Shown piece after piece: positions 8,416 through 17,095 of a DNA stretch of 64,000 nt (its first letter is position 1; every line of letters begins with the position of its first letter). The DNA is from Pseudomonas sp. CFII64 (lineage in GTDB: Bacteria; Pseudomonadota; Gammaproteobacteria; Pseudomonadales; Pseudomonadaceae). The notes beneath the pieces are model-generated. The model saw nothing but the letters and a program-made list of their open reading frames with translations. It made no database searches and was not told the origin of the DNA. The stretch is from the NCBI RefSeq assembly GCF_000416235.1, contig NZ_ATLO01000051.1, forward strand, positions 283,059 to 347,058, read 5' to 3'. The position numbers were made by a program, and so were the translations under genes.

Positions 8416-8808
8416 TTACCAGCGGCCATCGCCCCGGTTATGGTCGAAGCCGCGGTCACGATCACGCCCCCTGTCACGACCATGATCATAACCATAACCA
8501 CCGTTGTAATAGCCGCGAGGCGGTCGCGGATCGAAGCGGCGATATTCAACGCGGGTGGCTACCGGTACGTAAGCCACTGGCTGGTATCGCGGCTGATACT
8601 GCGGCTGATATCGGGGCTGTGGTTGGTAGCCCTGGTATTGCGGACGGTAGTTATCGTGGTTTGAACCGCTGATCACAGTGGCCAGTATGGCGCCCACCGC
8701 AGCCCCGGCGATGACTGGCACGATCACATCGCGGCCGTTGGCGGATGCCGCACCCGCGGCAACCAGGCAACCGGACAGGATCAAGACTTTGGTTATCTTC
8801 GAAAACAT
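8416..8808 (-). CDS. Exported glycine-zipper protein with Q/Y/R-rich tail
   Basis: This 130-residue protein starts with a signal peptide (residues 1-23, ending ASANG). The signal contains LSGC, so lipoprotein processing is an alternative. Next comes a glycine-zipper hydrophobic segment, VPVIAGAAVGAILATVISG (about 29-47). The rest is low complexity: a repeated QP-R/Q-Y-QP block (about 55-77), then a region rich in Arg, Gly, Tyr and Asp. Glycine-zipper proteins usually sit in or near the outer membrane. GGAG lies five bases before the ATG. Function unknown. Confidence 0.78.
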   Translation of the reverse strand: MFSKITKVLILSGCLVAAGAASANGRDVIVPVIAGAAVGAILATVISGSNHDNYRPQYQGYQPQPRYQPQYQPRYQPVAYVPVATRVEYRRFDPRPPRGYYNGGYGYDHGRDRGRDRDRGFDHNRGDGRW

Positions 8809-9078
8809 GGTGTCTCCTCAGGCGGCATGTGTGGGTTCGCCATGGATGTATGAAACACCCGTTTCGTGTAAACGGAGGTCTGGATTCGGTAAAGGTTGCG
8901 TAAAGCGCTGCCAGGGCAGCTGGATGGCAGTTCTCAAGGTTTGCGACACAAATGGCACGTGTGCAGGCTCCAAAAAGGATTGCTGCTTGTCACTATCTAC
9001 CTCATCTTGATTCACCGGGTCGTATCAGTCGGCCGTGGGCATACCACGTGCACACGGGATTTCCCTGAGAGGTTCAAT

Positions 9079-9894
9079 ATGATGGGGCGTAGTTTGTGCA
9101 AATTCATCTCGATGCCAGCCATGCTGCTGATCCCCTGCATAGCCCTGAGTGAAAGTGCTTGTGATCACCTGACTGCAACCGGCAATGCCGAATATCCTCC
9201 CTACCTGTGGCGAGACCCACATAACCCTCAGCAACTCATAGGCGCAAACGCTGACTTGATCAAACACTTGGGCACGCTTTTAGGACTAAAAATCGAAGTC
9301 ATATACGGCGGGCCATGGTCGCGAGCGCAGGAAGAGGTGAAAGCAGGTCGCATTGATATGCTGGCCGGATATTTTCTCACTGCAGATCGGGAGCGGACTT
9401 TGAACTTTGTGAGCCCACCGTTTCTTTTTACGTCCAATATGATTTGGGTGAGGCAAAACGAAGACTTCCACTATCATCAATGGTCTGATTTGGCCGGACG
9501 CAGTGGTGGGACCTTGGTCAACAACAGCTTCGGTCAAGCGTTCGATGATTACGCTAAAGCAAACTTTTCGCTTGAGGCTGTGCCAACAGCCGGTCAGGCG
9601 TTCCAAAAGCTCGTACTCAAACGCAACGATTTTGTGATATTCGAGCAATTCCCTGGAATGGCGTTAGCTAAAAAGTTGGGGGTCGAGGCGGTCATAGAGG
9701 CTCTCGAGCCGCCGGTCAGTCGCGAGGGTCTTTATCTGGCGCTTTCAGCCAACTCTCGGTGCATTGATCAAACATTGCGAAAACAAATAAACGAACATAT
9801 GCAGAAGATAGTTTCAAGTACGCTGCCTCAAGCGCTTGTAACGTCGAATCTGGAGCTTTGGAACGCACAGCAACGCGAGGGGTTAAACCCGTAA
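9079..9894 (+). CDS. Periplasmic solute-binding protein (SBP family 3)
   Basis: The protein of about 271 residues carries a signal peptide (residues 1-27, ending ALSESA) and a type-3 solute-binding fold (PPYLWRD, GANADLIKHL, GRIDMLAGYF). No permease or ATPase lies nearby, so it more likely feeds a sensor or chemoreceptor than a transporter. The start at 9079 has GAGAGG at a suitable distance; the next codon is also ATG. It converges with another SBP gene of the diguanylate-cyclase block. Ligand unknown; amino-acid-like compounds are usual for this fold. Confidence 0.8.
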   Translation: MMGRSLCKFISMPAMLLIPCIALSESACDHLTATGNAEYPPYLWRDPHNPQQLIGANADLIKHLGTLLGLKIEVIYGGPWSRAQEEVKAGRIDMLAGYFLTADRERTLNFVSPPFLFTSNMIWVRQNEDFHYHQWSDLAGRSGGTLVNNSFGQAFDDYAKANFSLEAVPTAGQAFQKLVLKRNDFVIFEQFPGMALAKKLGVEAVIEALEPPVSREGLYLALSANSRCIDQTLRKQINEHMQKIVSSTLPQALVTSNLELWNAQQREGLNP

Positions 9895-9957
9895 GTTGAG
9901 GCGGGTGCCAAAGGCCCGGAAGCGGAAACTGAAAATAGATGCATCAGGCACAGTCGC

Positions 9958-10710
9958 TCACTTCGTGAGCTTTGACGGACGATCTTCATTCATTATTCGA
10001 ACCACTGCCCCTGAGGCTTCGAGCTGCTCGAATGAGCGTCGGGCCTGGTCGACCATTTCGTCGGACGTGCCTCGACTGAACGCCATGTAGACCCTGGCGG
10101 GCTGCTCGTCGATCGAATAGATTTCCTCCAGCGAGTCAAAATCTACCTGCGCGGCTTCACTGACCAGACGTGCTGAGGGCTCTGACATAGGGACCAGCTG
10201 GACTTGCTGATTGAGCAATTTTTGAAAGTTATCGCGATTATCGTTTGATATAACCAGGCGAGTGAACCCTTGCAGCTCCAGGAAAGTCTGCTTGGTATCG
10301 TTACGCACCACGCCGACACTGTAGCGTTTGGCATCTTCAAGGCTGTTCAGCGTGATACCGGTGCGCCCACGTAATTTGTAAAACTTGATCGAAACCCGGT
10401 GGATCTCGCCCACCCACTTGAACAACTCTTCGCGGATTGCGGTACGCGTCAAGGGGTAGATCAGGACGTTAGGCTCATGCAAAGCCTTTTCATAGGCCCG
10501 CGCCCATGGGTATAGCGAGAGGCTATAGTCAGTCAGCGCAGCGCCTCGTAAGGTCTCCTCGACAATGCGAGTACCCGGACCGACGATCTTGCCGTCACGA
10601 GGGTACGCGTACATAGAATCCTCGGTCACCACTTCAATCCCCTCGGCGTGGGATTGCAGGCCGACTAGCGCCAGGAACAAGCATGAGCAGAACGTCATAC
10701 GAAAATGCAT
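9958..10710 (-). CDS. Periplasmic solute-binding protein (SBP family 3), paralogue
   Basis: This 250-residue protein has a signal peptide (cleavage near QSHAEG) followed by a type-3 solute-binding fold. The segments PWARAYEKAL, NVLIYPLTRT and REELFKWVGEI are close to matching segments in the SBP at 12076-12846, so the two are paralogues. It lies 23 bases after the stop of the diguanylate cyclase gene on the same strand and is very likely co-transcribed with it. GAGG lies five bases before the start. It may present a ligand to the cyclase; that is inference from gene order. Confidence 0.82.
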   Translation of the reverse strand: MHFRMTFCSCLFLALVGLQSHAEGIEVVTEDSMYAYPRDGKIVGPGTRIVEETLRGAALTDYSLSLYPWARAYEKALHEPNVLIYPLTRTAIREELFKWVGEIHRVSIKFYKLRGRTGITLNSLEDAKRYSVGVVRNDTKQTFLELQGFTRLVISNDNRDNFQKLLNQQVQLVPMSEPSARLVSEAAQVDFDSLEEIYSIDEQPARVYMAFSRGTSDEMVDQARRSFEQLEASGAVVRIMNEDRPSKLTK

Positions 10711-10733
10711 ACAGACCTCATGGCCACACTGGT

Positions 10734-12074
10734 TTATAAGGCGACGCGATTGCGCCCTTGAGATTTGGCCCGGTACAGCGCCTGATCGGCGCGTTGCAGC
10801 AATTGGTCGAAATGGTCCATGGTCTGGGGTTCGACCTCGGCGACTCCGATACTCAAGGTCACAAAGGGAGACACCGCCGACGCACTATGTGGCAATTCTC
10901 GCGCAGCCAGGCTGGTGCGCAGTAGTTGGGCAGCCTTGTAGGCCTGTTTTGCATCGATGTTAGGCAGGACCACTACGAATTCCTCGCCGCCTACCCGGGC
11001 AGCCAGTTCGCCAGAGCGTCCGAAGACACTCCTCAGGGTTTCAGCAACCTGTTTCAGGCACTCGTCACCCAGCATGTGGCCGTAAGTGTCGTTGTAAAGT
11101 TTGAAGAAATCGACGTCGCACATGAGCACCGCCAGCGGTGTTTTGTGACGCATGGCGCGGCGAAACTCCACTTCCTTCAGTTCATCGAAATAGCGACGGT
11201 TGGCCAATCCTGTCAGCGGATCGTGACGGGACAGGGCTTCGAGAGACTGATTGGCGGCCTTCAATTGCGCGGTACGCGCTTCAACCAGTTCGGCCAAATG
11301 ATCGCGGCTGGCGGCAATGGCCAATTCATCCGAATGCTGGCGTTCCAGGTGGGCGTGAAGATTGTCCTGAAGCTCATTCACTTGGGATTCGAGCAAGCCC
11401 AGTTCGTCCTGACGCCGCACTGAGCGCTGCAGCTTGAGGTGATTCCCGAGCGTTTGGGGCGCGAGCCCACCCAGATGCCGCGCGATGTGTACGACGTGCA
11501 CGGTCACCAATCGATTAAACATGGTCATGATCAACCCAGCCAGCAACAACGACTGGATCACTTGCGTAATAACGATGCTCCGCGCTTCGCCCCAAAGACG
11601 TGCCCAAAGCAAATCAGCATCGCCTTCGATAGTCAGCTCGCCGACAACTTCGTGTGCTCCCGCATAGGGCTGGGCAACGAGCTGGCGGTGCAGCATCGGC
11701 GCGGTGTCCGACGTGGCGTCGGTATAGCGACTGAGTTCAATGACTTCAGGCGATTGACCGGGGCGCAGGATGCTCAGCACCACGCGCCCGACCGGCGCGG
11801 CGCTGGCGACGCTGGCGAGTTGCTTGTTCAGCGATTCGCGGTCCATTTCCCAGATGGCATGGGACAAGGTGTTCTGGAACACCTGATCAATCAGGATGAG
11901 TTCCGAATTCATCTCCTTCAGATTACTGTTCCAGGCCATCCAGGTGCGCAAAGAGACCATCGCCAAGGTAAAGATCAGACAAAATAAAAGCGTCGCCAGT
12001 ACCAGGCGACGTCCTAACGAGCTGAACCTGTTGCCCTGAGATTGTTGAACCGGACTCTCGAGATCGCCCTCCAT
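10734..12074 (-). CDS. Membrane-bound diguanylate cyclase (GGEEF)
   Basis: The 446-residue protein has two membrane helices (about 24-46 and 168-188) enclosing a periplasmic sensor of some 120 residues. A HAMP/coiled-coil stretch (about 190-280) leads to a GGDEF domain (about 282-446) whose active site is GGEEF at 362-366. It should make cyclic di-GMP. At the I-site position the sequence is RSGE (353-356) rather than RxxD, so feedback inhibition may be weakened. The ATG comes one base after the stop of the upstream SBP gene, which implies translational coupling. Confidence 0.92.
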   Translation of the reverse strand: MEGDLESPVQQSQGNRFSSLGRRLVLATLLFCLIFTLAMVSLRTWMAWNSNLKEMNSELILIDQVFQNTLSHAIWEMDRESLNKQLASVASAAPVGRVVLSILRPGQSPEVIELSRYTDATSDTAPMLHRQLVAQPYAGAHEVVGELTIEGDADLLWARLWGEARSIVITQVIQSLLLAGLIMTMFNRLVTVHVVHIARHLGGLAPQTLGNHLKLQRSVRRQDELGLLESQVNELQDNLHAHLERQHSDELAIAASRDHLAELVEARTAQLKAANQSLEALSRHDPLTGLANRRYFDELKEVEFRRAMRHKTPLAVLMCDVDFFKLYNDTYGHMLGDECLKQVAETLRSVFGRSGELAARVGGEEFVVVLPNIDAKQAYKAAQLLRTSLAARELPHSASAVSPFVTLSIGVAEVEPQTMDHFDQLLQRADQALYRAKSQGRNRVAL

Positions 12075-12075
12075 G

Positions 12076-12846
12076 TCATAACCACTTGCGCATGATGGCG
12101 TCGTAAACGCCGTTGCGACGGATGGTCTCCAGGCCTGAACGAAATTTTTCTACCGTCTGGGCTGGCGTACCCCGGCTGAACGCCATGCTCAAGCCTTCCT
12201 GACTGGAGAGCGCAGGAAGTGGCAGGGAACGGATCAGCACCTTTTCCGGGTCTTCACCATTCTGGCGGGTCAGGTACAGCGCGTTGAGCTCGTTGGAGAT
12301 CCAGAGTTCGACGTGATCGACCTTGAGCTTGCGGTAATTGTGTTCGTACCGGGTACTCGACTGCAGCTCCTCACCGATACGAAAACCTTTTGCAATCAGA
12401 TATTGCTCGCCCACATCCTGATTGACCGTGGCGATTTGATGACCACGAGCATCGTCCAGCGAGTTGAGTTTTATGGGCCGCTCAGCCAATGAATATATGT
12501 ACCACTGGGTTGGCGCGATCGCCCCTACCCACTGAAAAAGCTCTTCGCGCGCAGGCGTGCGGGCAATTGAATAAATCAAGACATTGCTTTCATTGAGCGC
12601 CAGCTCGTACGCCCGCGCCCAGGGCATAGGTTGGATCGACGCTTGAATGCCAATCTCCTTGAGTACGGCCTGAACCACTTCGGTGCTCATGCCAGTCACC
12701 TGGCCATCCTGCGTCATGTTGTAGGGTGGCAACTCTTCCGTGACGATCCGCAAAGCGGGCTCTGCGCAGGCGCTCGGCGAAAATTCGCTGGCAACCAGAA
12801 GCATGAGGGCGCTAAACATCAGCAGGCGGTTGAGCGGCGAAGCCAT
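12076..12846 (-). CDS. Periplasmic solute-binding protein (SBP family 3)
   Basis: This 256-residue protein has a signal peptide (ending near SACAEP) and a type-3 solute-binding domain with ELPPYNM, PWARAYELAL, NVLIYSIART and REELFQWVGAI. It is the first gene of a three-gene unit (SBP, diguanylate cyclase, SBP). One base separates its stop from the cyclase start. The likely role is to bind a periplasmic ligand and signal to the cyclase sensor domain. There are no ABC permease genes here, so transport is unlikely. Ligand unknown. Confidence 0.84.
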   Translation of the reverse strand: MASPLNRLLMFSALMLLVASEFSPSACAEPALRIVTEELPPYNMTQDGQVTGMSTEVVQAVLKEIGIQASIQPMPWARAYELALNESNVLIYSIARTPAREELFQWVGAIAPTQWYIYSLAERPIKLNSLDDARGHQIATVNQDVGEQYLIAKGFRIGEELQSSTRYEHNYRKLKVDHVELWISNELNALYLTRQNGEDPEKVLIRSLPLPALSSQEGLSMAFSRGTPAQTVEKFRSGLETIRRNGVYDAIMRKWL

Positions 12847-13025
12847 AGACGTTTACCCTGGTTTACTCAAAGAGGCGGACGAGGCCTGGAGCCGTCGACT
12901 TACTATCTATCGGCTGGGCTGGCGCGCGCTTGAGTTCAGCGAGGAAACCGCAATTGCATGGGTCTGGTTGGCAAGCGAGAAGCGGAGCTTTACTTGCTAC
13001 ATGCAAGCGATGCTAAGATCCGGCC

Positions 13026-13478
13026 ATGAAAACGACATCAAAGATAGACGTTCGGTCCCATTGCGCAGTGAATTACGGCGTGGAAATCTTCGGCGACCGG
13101 TGGTCGCTGTTGATCATTCGCGACATCGTTTTTGTCGGTAAGAAGACATATGGCGAGTTCCGGAAGTCGGAAGAGGGCATAGCGACCAATGTCCTCGCGT
13201 CGCGCCTGGTCTTCCTTGAGGCGCAAGGGATTCTCTTGCGGACACCCAGCCCCGACGACGGACGCAAGGACTTCTACACCCTGACCGAGAAGGGGCTGGA
13301 CCTCATTCCCGTCATGCTCAACATCATCCTCTGGAGTGCGAAGCACGATTCGGAGTCATATGTGCTGCGCCGCAAGGAGTTCGTCGCGCGATTGAGTCAA
13401 AACCCCATGCAGGTCGGCGAAGAGGTGAAGGCGCTGGTGCGCAACGGCGGCTGTATCTTTCCCGAGAGCAGCGAGTGA
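13026..13478 (+). CDS. HxlR-family winged-helix transcriptional regulator
   Basis: The 150-residue protein carries an HxlR winged helix (FGDRWSLLIIRDIVF, GEFRKSEEGIATNVLASRL, RKDFYTLTEKG). It begins 180 bp from the divergent SBP-cyclase unit and its 3' side faces the end of the ArnT-like gene. No adjacent oxidoreductase identifies a target. A conserved Cys near the N-terminus (HCAVN) is the typical redox-sensing position in some relatives. Confidence 0.9.
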   Translation: MKTTSKIDVRSHCAVNYGVEIFGDRWSLLIIRDIVFVGKKTYGEFRKSEEGIATNVLASRLVFLEAQGILLRTPSPDDGRKDFYTLTEKGLDLIPVMLNIILWSAKHDSESYVLRRKEFVARLSQNPMQVGEEVKALVRNGGCIFPESSE

Positions 13479-13537
13479 GCGGGACCGTCAGCGCGCGAAC
13501 GAATGCACAGATGCCGTAAATATTTGCATTTGGCTCC

Positions 13538-15067
13538 TCAACGTCCGTTAGGACTCCAGACGAAGCGGTAGACGGAAGCAGGGCTGGCCGGTCGGCATTG
13601 GCCGTTGTCGGCGCTAGCGCCCACGATGAACCAGTCGGCCCGGGACGTCCGGCCCAGCGGGACCGCCTTGTCCAGGATGAAGCATCTCGCCAGTTGCGCG
13701 CCAGGCACCAGTGCATAGGCGCTTGGGTGCGCTTGCAACCAGCCAGCTGCCTGTTCAATCGACACAGTGTGAGCGAAACCGAAATGCACCAGAGGCTGGC
13801 GTGCATAAAGCCAGTGACCTTCGCGCCAGTTGACCAGCACCAGGTCAGCACCTTGGGTCAGTTCGGCGGCTTGCTCCATCAGGCGCTGATGGGGATTGTC
13901 GCCCTCCATGAGCGGTTCAATGAACCCGCGGGCAAACCAGAGGCTGAACCAGGCCACCGTCGCGCCCAGGAAAACGCGCCGGGCCCAGGCGCGGTCGGCG
14001 AACCAGCGCCGCAATAGCCAGGGCACCAACGGCGCCGCGACCAGCACCAGGCCGGGCAAAGCCGGGTAGATGTAAATCTTGCGCTTGCCGCTGGAGAGAC
14101 TGAAGAACAGCAGCACCAGCAACACCCAGCCAAGCAGCACCAGCACCCGGCCGTCGCGCTTGGCCAGCTGTCGACGCCAGGCCGGGACCAGCCATGGCAG
14201 CGCCAGCACCAGCGGTAACCAATATTGGGGGATGACCTTGACGACGAAGTACCAGAATGGCTCGCGGTGGTCCCAGGCGCTGGCATAGCGATTGGCGGTC
14301 TGATGCAGGAGTATCTCGCGAAGATAGGCAAAACCTTCCGGCCCGCCGTCGCGCATGACCGAGATGACCATCGGCGCCAGCCAGAGGCAGCAGGCCAGCA
14401 GCACCACCAGCAGGCCAAGCGCCCAGCGAGCAGCCTGTCCGGGCATTGCCACCACGCCATGCCAACCCTTGCGCACGGCATATGCGTAGGGAATCAGCAT
14501 CAGCGCCGGCACGAAGCCCACGCCCTTGCTGATGATGCCCAGGCCCATGGCCGCGCAACCCAGGTAGAACCAGTGCCAGGCCGGGCCCAGCAACAAGTGG
14601 CGGACCAGTCCATAGAAACCCAACGCGATCCACAGGCACAGGAAACTGTCGATCTGGCCGGTGCGCAAGATGCTGTAGGTCTGATAGGTGGCCAGGAACA
14701 GCAGGGCCGCCGCGCGTCCGGTGCGTCTGTTCCACAGACGGCTGCCCAGGTCGTAGAGCACTGCGGTGGCAGTGGCCGCCGACAGCAAACCCGGCAGATA
14801 CAGAGCGATTTGCGGGCGGCCGGTCAGCCAGGTAAAGAACGCGACCGTCCACATGAACAGTGGCGGTTTGTCGGCGTAAATCTCTGCCGCCCGGTGGGGC
14901 ACGAACCAGGAACCGGTCTGCAACATTTCCAGCGCGACGCCCAGAAAGCGCTCCTCATCGACATTCTGTGCCTGGCGCAGACCTAATCCGGCACCGATTA
15001 ACAGCACAGCAAACGCGACCAGCAGCCATCCTTCGAGGCGACGGGAAAGGGTAGGTCGCACCGTCAT
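13538..15067 (-). CDS. ArnT-like polyprenyl-phosphate-sugar: lipid glycosyltransferase
   Basis: This 509-residue integral membrane protein belongs to the GT-C/PMT_2 group with ArnT. It has about a dozen hydrophobic segments and the periplasmic motif DEERFLGVALEML near the N-terminus followed by YADKPPLFMW. Members move a sugar from an undecaprenyl- or dodecaprenyl-phosphate carrier to lipid A or LPS core at the periplasmic face. It is the last gene of a coupled operon; its start overlaps the stop of the LAB_N gene. With Ugd and a 4-epimerase upstream and no arnA/arnB, the donated sugar is more likely galacturonate than aminoarabinose (inference). Confidence 0.85.
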   Translation of the reverse strand: MTVRPTLSRRLEGWLLVAFAVLLIGAGLGLRQAQNVDEERFLGVALEMLQTGSWFVPHRAAEIYADKPPLFMWTVAFFTWLTGRPQIALYLPGLLSAATATAVLYDLGSRLWNRRTGRAAALLFLATYQTYSILRTGQIDSFLCLWIALGFYGLVRHLLLGPAWHWFYLGCAAMGLGIISKGVGFVPALMLIPYAYAVRKGWHGVVAMPGQAARWALGLLVVLLACCLWLAPMVISVMRDGGPEGFAYLREILLHQTANRYASAWDHREPFWYFVVKVIPQYWLPLVLALPWLVPAWRRQLAKRDGRVLVLLGWVLLVLLFFSLSSGKRKIYIYPALPGLVLVAAPLVPWLLRRWFADRAWARRVFLGATVAWFSLWFARGFIEPLMEGDNPHQRLMEQAAELTQGADLVLVNWREGHWLYARQPLVHFGFAHTVSIEQAAGWLQAHPSAYALVPGAQLARCFILDKAVPLGRTSRADWFIVGASADNGQCRPASPASVYRFVWSPNGR

Positions 15068-15348
15068 GGCTCCTTGACTGACTTGGCTTGCTGGTTGATC
15101 AGCTGCAAATTGCGCAGGTACACCACCAGTCCGAAGGATTGGCCAGCGATGAACACCGGGTCCTGTCGATAGATGGCGTAAACCAGTAAAAGAGAGCTGC
15201 CCAGCATGCTCAGATACCAGAAGCCCACCGGGATGACGCTGCGCTTCTTGAATTCGCTGTACAGCCATTGCAGGACGAAGCGGCCGGTGAATACTGCCTG
15301 GCCGACAAAACCGAGGATCAGCCAGAGCGTTGCGCTATCGAGTCTCAT
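15064..15348 (-). CDS. LAB_N (lipid-A-disaccharide synthase N-terminal) domain membrane protein
   Basis: The 94-residue protein has three hydrophobic helices and the LAB_N pattern (GFVGQAVFTGRFVLQWLYSE, then PVGFWYLSMLGS). Stand-alone LAB_N proteins occur beside GT2/ArnT-type genes and are thought to help translocate the lipid-linked sugar across the inner membrane, like EmrE-type flippases. Its ATG overlaps the stop of the GT2 gene by four bases, and its stop overlaps the start of the ArnT-like gene. The start at 15348 is preferred over 15399 for this reason. Confidence 0.85.
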   Translation of the reverse strand: MRLDSATLWLILGFVGQAVFTGRFVLQWLYSEFKKRSVIPVGFWYLSMLGSSLLLVYAIYRQDPVFIAGQSFGLVVYLRNLQLINQQAKSVKEP

Positions 15349-16088
15349 GGGTTCAGTTCCTGAGGCAGACTGTTCAAGCGGGTGCGGCGGATCAGCCACC
15401 AGACGCCAAACAGGTCGAGAATGCCGACCAGCGCCCGGTCCAGATTGCCGTAATTGGACACACCGGCCTGGCGATGACGATGATTGACCGGATGGATCAA
15501 CATGCGGCCGTTGTGGCGCTGGATCAGTGCCGGAATAAACCGGTGCATATGATCGAAATACGGCAGGCGCAGGAAAGCTTCACGCTCTATCAATTTGAGA
15601 CCACAACCGGTATCCGGCGTGGAATCCTTGAGCAGTCGGCTGCGCAGACCATTGGCGAAGCGCGAGGCCCAACGCTTGCTGGCCGTGTCGCGACGGTTCA
15701 CCCGGTGCCCGGCCACAAGCTGGATGGCATCGGCGCGTCCTGCGCGAGCGCGTACCAGTTGCACCATGCCGGGAATGTCAGCGGGATCGTTTTGGCCATC
15801 GCCGTCGAGGGTTGCCAGCCAAGTGCCCCGGGCAACTTGAGCCGCGCTGTAGATCGAGGTGCTTTGCCCCAGCGAGCGCTCGTTGCGCAGGACCCGCAGT
15901 TCCGGAAATCCGCCGTCCAGCAACCCACGCAGCACTCGCAAGGTGTCGTCGGTACTGCCGTCGTCGATCACCAGCACTTCATAGTGTTCCCCGGACAACG
16001 CGCTGCGAACCTCCGCCAGCAAGGTCGGCAGGTTGTCGGCTTCGTTCTTGGCGGGAATCACTACGGAAAGAAAAATCGGCACAGTCAT
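15345..16088 (-). CDS. GT2 glycosyltransferase, polyprenyl-phosphate glycosyl synthase type
   Basis: This 247-residue GT-A enzyme has the nucleotide-sugar motifs VIPAKNE, VIDDGSTDDT and LDGDGQNDPAD. It resembles dolichyl-phosphate-mannose synthases and the Rhizobium enzyme RgtE that makes dodecaprenyl-phosphate-galacturonic acid. It should transfer the sugar from its UDP donor to a polyprenyl phosphate on the cytoplasmic side. There are no strong C-terminal membrane helices. The start at 16088 overlaps the stop of the epimerase gene by four bases; a longer frame upstream is only the epimerase read in another frame. Confidence 0.86.
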   Translation of the reverse strand: MTVPIFLSVVIPAKNEADNLPTLLAEVRSALSGEHYEVLVIDDGSTDDTLRVLRGLLDGGFPELRVLRNERSLGQSTSIYSAAQVARGTWLATLDGDGQNDPADIPGMVQLVRARAGRADAIQLVAGHRVNRRDTASKRWASRFANGLRSRLLKDSTPDTGCGLKLIEREAFLRLPYFDHMHRFIPALIQRHNGRMLIHPVNHRHRQAGVSNYGNLDRALVGILDLFGVWWLIRRTRLNSLPQELNP

Positions 16089-17095
16089 GGGTGTCCCTGT
16101 TGTGAAAATGGCAGACGGACCTGGATTTGATAATGCTCGCAGTACCAGGCGACGAAAGCGCAGACGCCGGCGTCGAGCGACACCTGCGGTTGAAAGTCGA
16201 TCCATCGCGCCAGCGCGGAGACGTCGGCCCAGGTTTTCAGCGCATCGCCAGCCTGCATCGGCACGTTGCGGCGGTCTGCGCGCAAACCCAGCGCGGCTTC
16301 CAGGCAATCGACGAACTCCAGCAACGTGACCGGCTGCCCCCGGCCAATGTTGAAGAGTTGATGGGGCGGCGTGCTGTCGACAGCGACGGGAGGGCGCAGA
16401 CGCAGGCGCAGAATGCTTTCGACAATGTCATCTATGTAGGTGAAGTCCCGCGCCATCTGCCCATGGTTGTAGAGTTCGATGGGCTCCCCGGCGAGCATCG
16501 CCCGGGTAAATTTGAACAGGGCCATGTCCGGACGACCCCAAGGGCCGTACACCGTGAAAAAGCGCAGGCCGCTGGCTGCCTGACCGTACAGGTGGGAATA
16601 GCTGTACGCGGTCAGTTCGTTGCAACGTTTACTGGCGGCATACAGTGACAGTGGCCGGTCCACGGCATCCTCGATCTGAAACGGCATGCGCTCGTTGGCG
16701 CCGTAGACCGAGCTGCTGGAGGCGTAGATCAGATGCGCCGGTCGATGGTGCCGACAGGCTTCAAGCACATTGATGAAGCCGACCAGATTCGACTGCACGT
16801 AAGCGCCAGGATCCTCCAGCGAATAACGCACACCCGCCTGGGCCGCCAGGTGAATAACCTGTTTGAAACCGTGCCGCTCGAACAGGGTAGACAGACCGGC
16901 AAGGTCGGTGATGTCCAGACGCTGAAAAGTAAAACCCGGCAGGCACTGAAGCCTGGCCAGACGGGCTTGCTTGAGCTCAACGCTGTAGTAGGCGTTGAGG
17001 TTGTCGATGCCGACCACTTCAACGCCTTGCTCGCACAGCCGCCTGGCGACGTGGAATCCGATAAAACCGGCGGCGCCGGTCACCAGCACCGTCAC
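16085..17095 (-). CDS. NAD-dependent nucleotide-sugar 4-epimerase, UDP-glucuronate 4-epimerase-like
   Basis: The 336-residue extended SDR begins with GAAGFIGFHVARRL and has GIDNLNAYYSVELKQARL, which is typical of UDP-glucuronate 4-epimerases. The catalytic pair is in SLYAASK, and an SSSVYG motif precedes it. It should convert UDP-glucuronate to UDP-galacturonate. This fits the upstream ugd gene, with whose stop its start overlaps by four bases, and the downstream GT2, with which it also overlaps. Other 4-epimerase substrates cannot be excluded from sequence alone. Confidence 0.87.
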   Translation of the reverse strand: MTVLVTGAAGFIGFHVARRLCEQGVEVVGIDNLNAYYSVELKQARLARLQCLPGFTFQRLDITDLAGLSTLFERHGFKQVIHLAAQAGVRYSLEDPGAYVQSNLVGFINVLEACRHHRPAHLIYASSSSVYGANERMPFQIEDAVDRPLSLYAASKRCNELTAYSYSHLYGQAASGLRFFTVYGPWGRPDMALFKFTRAMLAGEPIELYNHGQMARDFTYIDDIVESILRLRLRPPVAVDSTPPHQLFNIGRGQPVTLLEFVDCLEAALGLRADRRNVPMQAGDALKTWADVSALARWIDFQPQVSLDAGVCAFVAWYCEHYQIQVRLPFSQQGHP

